Below, piece after piece: positions 56,705 through 64,000 of a DNA stretch of 64,000 bases. This DNA comes from JAXGXJ01 sp050943595 (GTDB lineage: Bacteria; Actinomycetota; Thermoleophilia; RBG-16-64-13), in NCBI GenBank assembly GCA_050943595.1, contig JBMNPM010000002.1:124001-188000 (forward strand), given 5' to 3'. The notes below the pieces were generated by a model. The model made no database searches, was not told the DNA's origin, and saw only the letters and a program-made list of their open reading frames with translations. Position numbers and translations under genes: made by a program. Each line of letters starts with the position of its first letter. Within the stretch, counting starts at the first letter, position 1.

Positions 56705-58369
56705 ATGGCGGAGACGCACGATACCCTCAGAATAGATGACGCAGAAAGAGAGACCGCCGACCTAGCCGACTACCTAAGGGTAGTGCGCGAACGAGGTTGG
56801 ATCATAGCCATAGCGGTAGTGGTCGTGGTGGCAATAACGTTGGCCGTCTCGCTCACCTCCACCCCGCAGTATCGGGCCTCCGCGCGCCTACTCTACCAAA
56901 AGAGCAACCTCGACCAGGCACTCTTTGGCTCGCAGGTGTTCTCCAACACCAACCAGGACCGCGACGTCCAGACCGGAGCCACCCTGGTAAAGCTCGATCC
57001 GGTAGCCGCCTCCGTCGCTACGGCCCTCGACTCCCAGAAGACAGGCCCAGAGCTCTTAGATATGGTCACTGTCAAGGCTGAGACCAACACCAATGTCATC
57101 GATATCCAGGTGGTATCGGCCGACGCTGCAGAGGCCGCAGCCGTCGCCAACGCCTTCGCCGAGCAGTTCATTCTCTCCCGCCAGACCGCCGACCGAGCGA
57201 CCGTGGCTGCCGCACGGGAGCTCGTCAAGAAGGAGCTGGATAGTCTTAGCTCCCGCGATGCGCAATCAGCCCACGGACTGATGCTCAAGGAAAAATATGA
57301 GAATCTCCGCATCTTGGAGTCCATGCAGGACGGCGCCTTCACTCTGGTACAACGTGCCGGTGTACCGACAGAGCCCTTCTCCCCTCAACCGCTACGCAAC
57401 GGCGTGTTGGCTCTCGTGGTGGGGCTGGTACTGGGTTTCGGCCTTGCCTTCCTCCTCGACTACCTCGACAGGCGTATTAGGGACGAGAAGGTCCTCGAAA
57501 AGGAGTTTGGCGTACCCATCCTGGCAGGCGTACCGGCGATCGGTGGACGCTGGAGGACCCACAAAGAAGAGGATGGCGGCCGGGGTAGCGGCCGTTCATC
57601 CGCACCTGTGGGATTCAGTTCACATCCAGCTCTATTGGAGCCTTTCCGTACGTTGCGCTCCAGCCTCCAGTACTTCGACATCGACAAGAACATGCGCATG
57701 CGCACCATCCTCATCACGAGTGGGTTACCCATGGAGGGCAAGACCATCACTACGGTCAACCTGGCCCTGAGCCTGGCCCTCTCGGGCAAGAGGGTGATCA
57801 TCCTTGAGGCCGACCTACGCCGCCCCATGGTGCACGAGTACCTCGAACTCGACCAGCACATAGGCCTGTCAAACGTCTTGGCCGGCACCCGCCAGCTCGC
57901 CGACGCCCTCCAGATAGTCAAAGCCGACCAGTTCGTACCTGCCAAGAGCCGGCGCGGGCGGGGTGAGCACGAAGATGCAATGCTGCTACAACGCAACCTG
58001 TATGCGCTAACGTCCGGCAACCTGCCCCCCAACCCGGCCGAGCTGCTGTCGTCCGCAAAGATGATCGAGCTCCTGCAGGACGTGGGCCATATGGCAGACT
58101 ACACCCTCATCGACACCCCGCCGGTCCTGATGGTCTCAGACGCTCTGGCCCTGGCAACTCACGTGGACGCCGTGATCGTAGCCGCCCGTCTCAACGCCAC
58201 CACCCGCGAACAGGCCCAAGAGACACGAAATGCTCTAAATCGGGCCGGGGCACGAGTGATCGGTGTCGTGGCCGGAGATGTGAAACGCCACGGAAGTCGT
58301 TACGGAAGATACACGTACGGCTACGGCTATCGATACGGATACGGGTACGGATACGAAGACACCGTATAG
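56705..58369 (+). CDS. Wzz-like chain-length regulator fused to BY-kinase
   Basis: 554 residues controlling polymer length and export. Two membrane helices (about 31-51 and 230-252) bracket an external Wzz domain, including TPQYRASARLLYQKSNLDQA. The cytoplasmic BY-kinase has a Walker A-like SGLPMEGKTITTVNLALSLA, Walker A' IILEADLRRPMVHEY and Walker B YTLIDTPPVLMVSDAL. The tail is Tyr-rich (SRYGRYTYGYGYRYGYGYGY), the usual autophosphorylation cluster. ATG at 56705 gives the family N-terminus; a longer frame from 56621 has no support. It is convergent with the glycosyl-phosphate transferase gene at 58460. Confidence 0.92.
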   Translation: MAETHDTLRIDDAERETADLADYLRVVRERGWIIAIAVVVVVAITLAVSLTSTPQYRASARLLYQKSNLDQALFGSQVFSNTNQDRDVQTGATLVKLDPVAASVATALDSQKTGPELLDMVTVKAETNTNVIDIQVVSADAAEAAAVANAFAEQFILSRQTADRATVAAARELVKKELDSLSSRDAQSAHGLMLKEKYENLRILESMQDGAFTLVQRAGVPTEPFSPQPLRNGVLALVVGLVLGFGLAFLLDYLDRRIRDEKVLEKEFGVPILAGVPAIGGRWRTHKEEDGGRGSGRSSAPVGFSSHPALLEPFRTLRSSLQYFDIDKNMRMRTILITSGLPMEGKTITTVNLALSLALSGKRVIILEADLRRPMVHEYLELDQHIGLSNVLAGTRQLADALQIVKADQFVPAKSRRGRGEHEDAMLLQRNLYALTSGNLPPNPAELLSSAKMIELLQDVGHMADYTLIDTPPVLMVSDALALATHVDAVIVAARLNATTREQAQETRNALNRAGARVIGVVAGDVKRHGSRYGRYTYGYGYRYGYGYGYEDTV

Positions 58370-58411
58370 AGCGTAGAGCGACCCCAACCGGCTGTGCACG
58401 GGGTGGCAAAA

Positions 58412-58441
58412 GCTCTCCAGGGAGAAGGCCCCCTGGAGAGC
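58412..58441. terminator. Hairpin terminator between convergent genes
   Basis: GCTCTCCAGGG (58412-58422) and CCCTGGAGAGC (58431-58441) pair perfectly around an eight-base loop. It lies 43 bases after the chain-length/kinase stop and 18 bases after the downstream gene's stop on the other strand. No long T-run is present on either side. Confidence 0.75.
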
Positions 58442-58459
58442 ACTAAGTAGTAGGCCACG

Positions 58460-59986
58460 CTAGTAGGCACCCTTGCGCCGCAAGACGACGTAGACGGTCT
58501 TGAGCAGCAGGATGAAGTCTACCCCCACGGACCAGTTCTCCATGTAGTAGCGATCCAGTTTGACCATCTGATCGAAGCTGAGGTCGCTTCGCCCCGATAC
58601 CTGCCACAGACCGGTGATCCCGGGCAATGCCCGCAGTCGGTAGAGATGCTGCTCCTCATACTCATCCACCTCATGCGGTAGAGGTGGCCGTGGCCCTACT
58701 AGGCTCATCTCTCCCCGCAATACATTCACGAACTGGGGCGTCTCGTCGAGGCTCCACTTACGCAAGAAGGCCCCCACCCTAGTGATGCGGGGGTCCTGGC
58801 GCATCTTGAACATCTGGCCACCAGATCCGGTCTCATCCCTTTCTTTGAGATCGGCGAGTTGCCGATCGGCATCCTGGACCATGCTGCGAAATTTGAGCAT
58901 GCCGAACCGCTGGCCATTCTTCCCCACCCGCTCCTGCCGGTACAGCACCGGTCCACGGGAATCAAGTTTGATGGCCGCAGCGATTAGGAGCGCCGGACAT
59001 ACTCCCACTATTAGTATGGCTCCAGCCACCGTCACATCCATAACTCGCTTCAGAAGGCGCTGCACGCGATCGAGAGGGTCGACGTCCATCTCAATCACGG
59101 GGAGTTCGGCATAGCCGAGCAAACTCGCGGGCCGATACGTCTGCTCAAACAACGAAGGCACTATCCGGAAGGGTACATGGCCAACACACAGCATCTTGGT
59201 GATTTCGGGTAGCGACGCGCATTCCGTCTGATCCAGCGCCACCACCACCTCGCCGGCACCTCTTTCCACCAACGCCCGATGGAGTGTCTCCAGCCCCTCT
59301 AAACCGGAAGCGATCTCGAAGTCGACCCCGCAGGCCTTACTGTCGCCCTCACAAGCGGTATCGTCGGCGCAGACCATCGCCCCTCGATAGGCAACACGTC
59401 CCACGCAGCTCACACCGAGCCAAGGACGCGCTTTGAGAAACTGCAGAAAGCTGTCCGCCGCCTTACCCCCTCCGATCAGCAGCACGTTCCGCACCGACTC
59501 GCCCCTGAGGAACAGAGAACGTTGATACGCGCTCAAGACCCAACGACTGACTACACACAGCACAAAGAAGATGGCCAGGGATGATACGAGCGCAAGTCTG
59601 GAGGGCGTAGTGTAGCCGGTGAAAAAGCCGCGGGTCAGATAGGCGATAAGGGTCACGACAGCAGTCGCCGCCACCAGAGTCCACGCCAAGGCCATGACAT
59701 CGCTCAGTCGGGACAATCGCCGATGGGCTGAATATTGCCCCCGCGCCAAGGCCAGGATAAGCGTGATAAGAAACACTCCTCCTGACATGAGGAGGTTGGC
59801 GACAAGGGCCCCGTCAGCGACTACCGATCGGAGATAGAGCAAACCCGCGTGTGCCCCGAACGAAACCACAGCTGCAACCACGTCGGCCACGGCAAGCAGA
59901 CGCCGAGGCCATGTTGCTCTCCGCGCCGTCAACAATGAGTTTTCGGTGCCCGCCGGCGTCACAGCAACAACGCCTTCCACAATCAC
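58460..59986 (-). CDS. Polyprenyl-phosphate glycosyl-1-phosphate transferase (WcaJ-like)
   Basis: Initiates repeat-unit synthesis by placing a sugar-1-phosphate, probably glucose or galactose, on undecaprenyl phosphate. Five membrane helices occur in total, four N-terminal ones before a Rossmann-like CoA-binding fold (NVLLIGGGKAADSFLQFLKA). The catalytic domain has KRVMDVTVAGAILIVGVCPA, PVLYRQERVGKNGQRFGMLK with FRSM, SLDETPQFVNVLRGEMSLVG and the PRPPLP turn. 508 residues. The GTG start at 59986 is ambiguous with GTG at 59980. Confidence 0.93.
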   Translation of the reverse strand: MIVEGVVAVTPAGTENSLLTARRATWPRRLLAVADVVAAVVSFGAHAGLLYLRSVVADGALVANLLMSGGVFLITLILALARGQYSAHRRLSRLSDVMALAWTLVAATAVVTLIAYLTRGFFTGYTTPSRLALVSSLAIFFVLCVVSRWVLSAYQRSLFLRGESVRNVLLIGGGKAADSFLQFLKARPWLGVSCVGRVAYRGAMVCADDTACEGDSKACGVDFEIASGLEGLETLHRALVERGAGEVVVALDQTECASLPEITKMLCVGHVPFRIVPSLFEQTYRPASLLGYAELPVIEMDVDPLDRVQRLLKRVMDVTVAGAILIVGVCPALLIAAAIKLDSRGPVLYRQERVGKNGQRFGMLKFRSMVQDADRQLADLKERDETGSGGQMFKMRQDPRITRVGAFLRKWSLDETPQFVNVLRGEMSLVGPRPPLPHEVDEYEEQHLYRLRALPGITGLWQVSGRSDLSFDQMVKLDRYYMENWSVGVDFILLLKTVYVVLRRKGAY

Positions 59987-60029
59987 ACCCCTGTTAAAGA
60001 TGGCCAGATGGCCTGCCCACGTATCCGAC

Positions 60030-60057
60030 TACTATCGGCTGCTTACTATCGGCTGCT
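60030..60057. repeat. 14-bp tandem duplication
   Basis: TACTATCGGCTGCT is repeated exactly twice, about 44-71 bases upstream of the glycosyl-phosphate transferase start. It lies in the 289-base gap 59987-60275, which otherwise holds only the hairpin at 60165-60199. It may lie in that gene's promoter region. Confidence 0.8.
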
Positions 60058-60164
60058 ACACGCGATTCCTTGACACGAGATTATTGACTGTGCTTTGGGG
60101 GTGATAATCAGCCTCGGCCCCGCACACCTGAGCCACATGCCTGAGCGAACGTGCCCCAGAAAGG

Positions 60165-60199
60165 ACGTGACCCCGCCTGCAAGACAGGCGGGGTCACGT
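60165..60199. terminator. Strong hairpin after the small surface protein gene
   Basis: ACGTGACCCCGCCTG (60165-60179) and CAGGCGGGGTCACGT (60185-60199) form a perfect 15-bp stem with a five-base loop. On the minus strand it follows the small surface protein gene by 77 bases and is followed by CCTTTCT. It should end that transcript before the glycosyl-phosphate transferase gene. Confidence 0.78.
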
Positions 60200-60275
60200 A
60201 AATCACACGTAAAATACGCAACGGCATTACATGTCAACGCACCTGCTCAGGGAAGCACGCCGTCGCAAGGCTCAA

Positions 60276-60728
60276 TCATCCGCGGGCTTTACCCAGCCGG
60301 CTGATTCCAAGGCCACCGCCAATCAGAGCCATCGCACAAACCGCTATCCACAGCAGCTCCGAACCCGTAAACGGGAACGTCGTACGCGCTTTACCATCAG
60401 CCACAGTAGTGGAAGTCGTACTGCCGGTAGTGCCGTCCTTGGCCTTAGTAGGATCCTTGGGGTCCTTGGTGGGGTCGGCGCTGGTACCTGAGTTCAACAG
60501 AGCCATAACAACGGCGTTGAGTTCGGCTACAATGGTGGGATCGGCATACTGGAGGTTGACTGCGTTGTCGAGATACGCCTGCAGTTCGGCATTGGTGTAG
60601 TTACCATCCAGTTTCTGGTCGGCCTGATAGTCGTTATAGATGTCCTGAGGAGAAGCCGCCAAGGCTACGCTACTCAGTCCAAGTACCAAGAAAACGACTG
60701 CAACTGCAAGCACCGCTAGTTTCTTCAT
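60276..60728 (-). CDS. Small secreted protein with sortase-like C-terminal signal
   Basis: 150 residues. It begins with a signal peptide (LAVLAVAVVFLVLGLSSVAL) and ends with a sortase-type signal, FPFTG followed by a hydrophobic helix (LLWIAVCAMALIGGGLGI) and a basic tail RLGKARG. FPFTG is close to the LPFTG-type motif of actinobacteria. Between them, an acidic domain (DIYNDYQADQKLDGNYTNAE) precedes a Lys/Pro/Asp/Thr-rich stalk. I do not recognise the central domain. It probably sits on the cell wall, near polysaccharide genes; no sortase gene is in this window. Confidence 0.8.
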   Translation of the reverse strand: MKKLAVLAVAVVFLVLGLSSVALAASPQDIYNDYQADQKLDGNYTNAELQAYLDNAVNLQYADPTIVAELNAVVMALLNSGTSADPTKDPKDPTKAKDGTTGSTTSTTVADGKARTTFPFTGSELLWIAVCAMALIGGGLGISRLGKARG

Positions 60729-60854
60729 ATTTCGACTCCCCTCGCCCGTTTCAACAGCCTATGTAGACAAACGAGTACCGTAAGACAAACAACATTGTTA
60801 CATATATCATGGCCCGCTGTAAAACACAATAATTGCCGGCTCGCGTTATGTGGG

Positions 60855-63047
60855 TCAGAGCGCCTTTTCGAGAGCGTCCAGTTGTGGTGACAGCGGGTTC
60901 AGGCGCCTGGCTTCAACGAGGTAGGCGCGCGCCGATCGGGCCACCTCCTCCTCCACCCCAACGGGACCGAGAGAGGAGTTCCGAATCGCCTCCCGCACCG
61001 CCAGAAAAGCCTCACCCGCCTTGTAAAAGTAAAGCCAGCCCTCAGGTTCGATCTCGGTAGCATCTACCCAGGCGGCAGCCGCCAGCCGCAATTCCTCCAC
61101 CCTGGCCGCAGAACCCTCCGGCGCCCGGTCGGCCGCAGCCGTGTGTGCTGCGGCCCTGACCGCGTAGGGAAACGTGGCCGTGGGGTCGAGAGCGATAGCG
61201 GTCTCCGTCCCGGCGAGGGCCGCCTGGCTGTGCCGAACACCGGCCCCGGCGGCACGCGCCGAGTAGCGAAGGGAGAGATACGGCAAGGCAGCAGAGACGA
61301 TCACCAGCAGGGAAAGAACGACGGCAACGGGTCGAAGCACTCGTTCCCACTTAGCCGGCCTTTCCGGCCCATCAGAGATCACATGAACCGCCAGACCACA
61401 ACGAGATCGTTCCTCGACGGCACCCACCAATCCTCCGAGAAGCATCATGACGGGCAGCGAGACGGCCGCCAGCTGCCACAACCAATCGGCCGACGAATGT
61501 ATGAGCCAGGAGATGACCGCCGTCATCATAGCGGCCATGACGGCCTGCGTCGCCCTATTCGACGACCGGAAGCGAAGAACTACGGTCCTGAGGAGGGCGA
61601 GGATGATGAACGCCGACCACAGGAGCAGCCCCGGAAGGCCCAGTTCAGCCAAGAGCTGCATCGGCTGGCTGTGCGGCTGTTTCACCTCCAGTAAGGTCTT
61701 CCGATGCTGGAAGTAGTAGACCTCGAAGTTCTGCGCACCGACGCCCAGGAGGGGATGCTCGGTAAAGGCCTTACCGGCCACCTTCCACTGGGCAAGACGC
61801 CCATTCAAACCCAATGCCGAGAACCGACCACCGGTGCCGTCAGACCTGCCGGTGTCGGAGACGAACTCCGTCCAGCCACGACGCACATAGTCATCTAAGC
61901 CACCCGTGCGCTGCTGAGCAATGACCAGACCTCCGGCCGTCACCCCCGTAGCCACCACGATGAGCGCTACGCCGATCCAGACGACCGGCCGACGGGAAAG
62001 GGGAGCCACGCTACGCTCTACGAGCCAGGTGACGGCCCACGCTACCAGCACGATCACCACCGAGTATCCGATGGCTTCAAGAGCACCCGCCAGCGCAGGC
62101 TCCAAGGGGGTCTCGTCGCGGATGGCTACGTAGATGCCGTTGAGCCTAGTCCAAAAGAGAACCACCGGCACCATCACAACGACCAGATCGATCAGAGCAC
62201 GGAACCGATTGGGCGACAGGATAACGAAGAAGGGGACCACCAAGAAGAAGGTCCACAACGCTCCTCGCGACTGAGGAAGCAGGGCCAACTCGAACAGACA
62301 CACACTAACAGCCAGTAAGACCGGCTGTGTCCAACGAGGAAACCGCGTACCCCCCGTCCGGCTACGGTCCGGAGCGCCATCACCCACCGGCTCGGCCCCG
62401 GCCGCGTTTGCCAAGCCTAGGGCCAACCAGAAGCCGATCATGAGCAGACAGGCCAGCCCGTTGAAATACGTCACGGGATAGTTGAGACGACCGCCGATGA
62501 GCAGGTCGAGGGGTTTGGTGGTGAGCCCCAAGCGTGCAACCACCACAACCGCCGTCACGCCCACCACACCGGCCACCAGCACGGCCAATATCCTAAGACC
62601 TAAGCGGCCGGACCAACGTACAGCCACAAAGGCGAGCGCCGCCCCTATCACGTAGAAGAGGGTACGGTTGGCTTCTTCCCAGGCATTCCCCATGCTACCG
62701 GCCCAGAGGATGCTGGCCACGGTCCAAGCAGCCTGCAGGGCGAAGAGCCCCAGGATCACCTTCTGTAGGTGGCTGGAGCGCACAGGAGGGCCACTCACGC
62801 TTACGACCACAGCCAGTGCAGCCGTACCTATCATCAGGGGCAGCCACGTGAAGGATGGGTACGCACCACCGCGAAAAGTCAAGAGGAGACAGACTGCGCA
62901 CAAGAGGACGATGATGATAACTCCGGTAACGGTGGGTAGACCGGCCGAACGCCCCGGCGCTCCAGCTTCAACCGGCGTCTCTCCCCCTGTCTCGCCCGAT
63001 ATCCCGACCGGCACGTCCACCGGCGTTCTTCTACTCACTGAGGTCAC
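60855..63047 (-). CDS. O-antigen ligase-like protein (Wzy_C family) with C-terminal soluble domain
   Basis: 730 residues with about twelve membrane helices. The conserved external loop contains GRFSALGLNGRLAQWKVAGK then EHPLLGVGAQNFEVYYFQHR, the Wzy_C signature. The C-terminal 140 residues are soluble and Ala-rich with TPR-like spacing (GTETAIALDPTATFPYAVRA and EARRLNPLSPQLDALEKAL). It may polymerise the exopolysaccharide or attach it to a carrier. The left locus has its own such protein at 11856-13286. ATG at 63047 follows GAGGGT. Confidence 0.85.
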   Translation of the reverse strand: MTSVSRRTPVDVPVGISGETGGETPVEAGAPGRSAGLPTVTGVIIIVLLCAVCLLLTFRGGAYPSFTWLPLMIGTAALAVVVSVSGPPVRSSHLQKVILGLFALQAAWTVASILWAGSMGNAWEEANRTLFYVIGAALAFVAVRWSGRLGLRILAVLVAGVVGVTAVVVVARLGLTTKPLDLLIGGRLNYPVTYFNGLACLLMIGFWLALGLANAAGAEPVGDGAPDRSRTGGTRFPRWTQPVLLAVSVCLFELALLPQSRGALWTFFLVVPFFVILSPNRFRALIDLVVVMVPVVLFWTRLNGIYVAIRDETPLEPALAGALEAIGYSVVIVLVAWAVTWLVERSVAPLSRRPVVWIGVALIVVATGVTAGGLVIAQQRTGGLDDYVRRGWTEFVSDTGRSDGTGGRFSALGLNGRLAQWKVAGKAFTEHPLLGVGAQNFEVYYFQHRKTLLEVKQPHSQPMQLLAELGLPGLLLWSAFIILALLRTVVLRFRSSNRATQAVMAAMMTAVISWLIHSSADWLWQLAAVSLPVMMLLGGLVGAVEERSRCGLAVHVISDGPERPAKWERVLRPVAVVLSLLVIVSAALPYLSLRYSARAAGAGVRHSQAALAGTETAIALDPTATFPYAVRAAAHTAAADRAPEGSAARVEELRLAAAAWVDATEIEPEGWLYFYKAGEAFLAVREAIRNSSLGPVGVEEEVARSARAYLVEARRLNPLSPQLDALEKAL

Positions 63048-63222
63048 ATACCCTCATCGTGCACCCCTCACAGAACCCACTCTCGTTGGATGGCATAAGC
63101 CCATCCCGTATACCACAGGTCGGCGCTGAAAGAAACAGGCCGGTCTCGGCTTCGACAGTTTTGAGCCGGCAGGACTCCTCCATCCGGCAGAGCGACCGTA
63201 GCGTCAACCCGACACTATTCAC
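63031..63222 (-). CDS. Possible small Cys-rich protein
   Basis: 63 codons from a GTG at 63222, ending 17 bases inside the ligase-like gene. Six Cys are present, including SCRLK, APTCGIRDG and FCEGCTMRVCDLSE, which could bind metal. ATG at 63183 (MEESCRLK) is another possible start. Such overlap with a downstream start suggests coupling, but codon usage is only moderately like the neighbours and there is no known homologue. It might be a chance frame. Confidence 0.25.
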   Translation of the reverse strand: MNSVGLTLRSLCRMEESCRLKTVEAETGLFLSAPTCGIRDGLMPSNESGFCEGCTMRVCDLSE

Positions 63223-63248
63223 ACACGCCGTGTTTCTGAGTGATCAAT

Positions 63249-63286
63249 CGGTGAACGGCTCTGTGCAACCGGTGAACGGCTCTGTG
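63249..63286. repeat. 17-bp direct repeat with 21-bp period
   Basis: CGGTGAACGGCTCTGTG occurs at 63249-63265 and 63270-63286. The 21-base period is two helical turns, so both copies face the same side of the DNA. They lie in the 398-base gap between the divergent ligase and carboxypeptidase genes and could be paired operator sites or another duplication. Confidence 0.7.
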
Positions 63287-63445
63287 ATTACAGGCTCAGA
63301 GATAAGCGGACTGGTGGTCGAGGTGCATGTTGTTGTGGCAGCAGCGGTCGGGGCAGGCCTGATACGAGAGTAAGCGGTGCAGCAGCGTCGTTGTGGACGC
63401 AGCTGCACGATCTTGATCTGTATCATCTACGATGTGATCGACAAG

Positions 63446-64000
63446 ATGAGGACAAAGACCGACAACAGTGCGACCAACAGGAGACGCCACGTGCGAGGCA
63501 GACGCCGGACTGAGTGCCTACCCCCTCCGGCTCTCGTTCTAGCGGCTGCTTTAGTGTTCATCTGCAGCATGCTCGCCCTCCCCGTCTCGGCCGGAGCGAC
63601 ACCGACCGCGACGAGAGACGAGGTCACACCTACCGCGACATCAACAACCGGACGTATGACGAGTCCGGCCGCCACACCCGCAACATCGACGACTGCGCGA
63701 ACTACGGCAACGGCAGTCACACCACCACCGACTGTGACGCCAACGACCGGAAGTACCACAACCACTGCAGCCGTTAATGCGCCGGCCGTCACCGCCAAAG
63801 CCTCTATCCTCATCGACGCGGATTCCGATCGCATCCTCCAGTCAAACAACGCCAATGCCCGCAGAGCGATCGCCTCCACCACCAAGATCATGACTGCGCT
63901 CGTGGCACTGGAGTCGTTGTCCCTCGACACACGAGTGACGGCATCCGCCAAGACGGCCGCGACCGGCGAATCACAGATCTACCTCGCCAAAGGCGAAGTG
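63446..64000 (+). CDS. D-alanyl-D-alanine carboxypeptidase (S11), partial
   Basis: Serine peptidase trimming peptidoglycan stem peptides; the gene runs past the window end. The N-terminus is basic, followed by a hydrophobic signal (LVLAAALVFICSMLALPVSA) and about 85 residues rich in Thr, Ala and Pro. The catalytic domain begins AKASILIDADSDRILQSNNA, with the active-site SxxK in IASTTKIMTALVALE. The SxN and KTG motifs lie beyond 64000. ATG at 63446 or an in-frame GTG at 63434 may start it. The Thr/Pro-rich spacer is unusual. Confidence 0.85.
   Translation, partial: MRTKTDNSATNRRRHVRGRRRTECLPPPALVLAAALVFICSMLALPVSAGATPTATRDEVTPTATSTTGRMTSPAATPATSTTARTTATAVTPPPTVTPTTGSTTTTAAVNAPAVTAKASILIDADSDRILQSNNANARRAIASTTKIMTALVALESLSLDTRVTASAKTAATGESQIYLAKGEV

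Noticed and set aside
60061..60110. Plus-strand promoter with TTGACA at 60070
   Set aside because: The -35 is perfect, but no -10 lies at proper spacing and no plus-strand gene follows.

Overview
The window looks like chromosomal DNA of a high-GC, Gram-positive-type bacterium, most likely a deep-branching member of the Actinomycetota. The order tilS-hpt-ftsH-folE-folP-folB-folK, followed by nad genes, coaX and lysS, is the actinobacterial arrangement. The order mcsA-mcsB-clpC-radA-disA-(PIN/TRAM)-ispD-ispF-cysS-rlmB-yacP-sigH is shared with Firmicutes and early-branching actinobacteria. Surface proteins carry SLH repeats or a sortase-like tail. Nearly all housekeeping genes lie on the minus strand, in tightly packed runs with ATGA, GTGA or TAGTG overlaps. 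No species can be named from the sequence.

Region 1 (1-22.3 kb) is an exopolysaccharide locus transcribed right to left. It makes GDP-mannose (manC) and GDP-fucose (gmd, fcl) and UDP-sugars (galE, a CapD-type dehydratase). It also encodes a flippase, an O-antigen ligase/polymerase-like protein, four glycosyltransferases, a FkbM-type and another methyltransferase, and a WcaF-like acetyltransferase, together a colanic-acid-like toolkit. The locus is scarred: an IS3-family element with 16-bp inverted repeats and two frameshifts, a remnant of a second transposase splitting an acyltransferase gene, a flippase fragment, and other debris. At its right end, on the plus strand, lies a membrane protein with a catalytically dead Ser/Thr kinase lobe inside and a carbohydrate-binding-like beta domain outside.

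Region 2 (22.4-50.3 kb) is the conserved core. It holds tRNA-Thr, sigH, yacP, rlmB, cysS, ispF, ispD, a PIN/TRAM protein, carD, disA, radA, clpC, mcsB and mcsA. After a hairpin come lysS, greA, dusB, coaX, nadC, nadB, a folK-nadA gene fusion, folB, folP, folE, ftsH, hpt and tilS. There is no ctsR beside mcsA/mcsB, and McsB lacks several residues normally needed for arginine kinase activity.

Region 3 (50.3-64 kb) has a ferredoxin, an MFS transporter, a decayed SagB-type nitroreductase, tatA, and a two-gene ABC exporter behind a structured leader. It then returns to the cell surface: an SLH/NlpC-P60 hydrolase, a Wzz-like chain-length/BY-kinase fusion, a polyprenyl-phosphate glycosyl-1-phosphate transferase, a small sortase-type surface protein, a second O-antigen ligase-like protein, and the start of a D,D-carboxypeptidase cut by the window end. 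These genes plausibly start, time and export the polymer whose repeat unit is built in region 1. Several short perfect tandem duplications occur in the intergenic gaps here.
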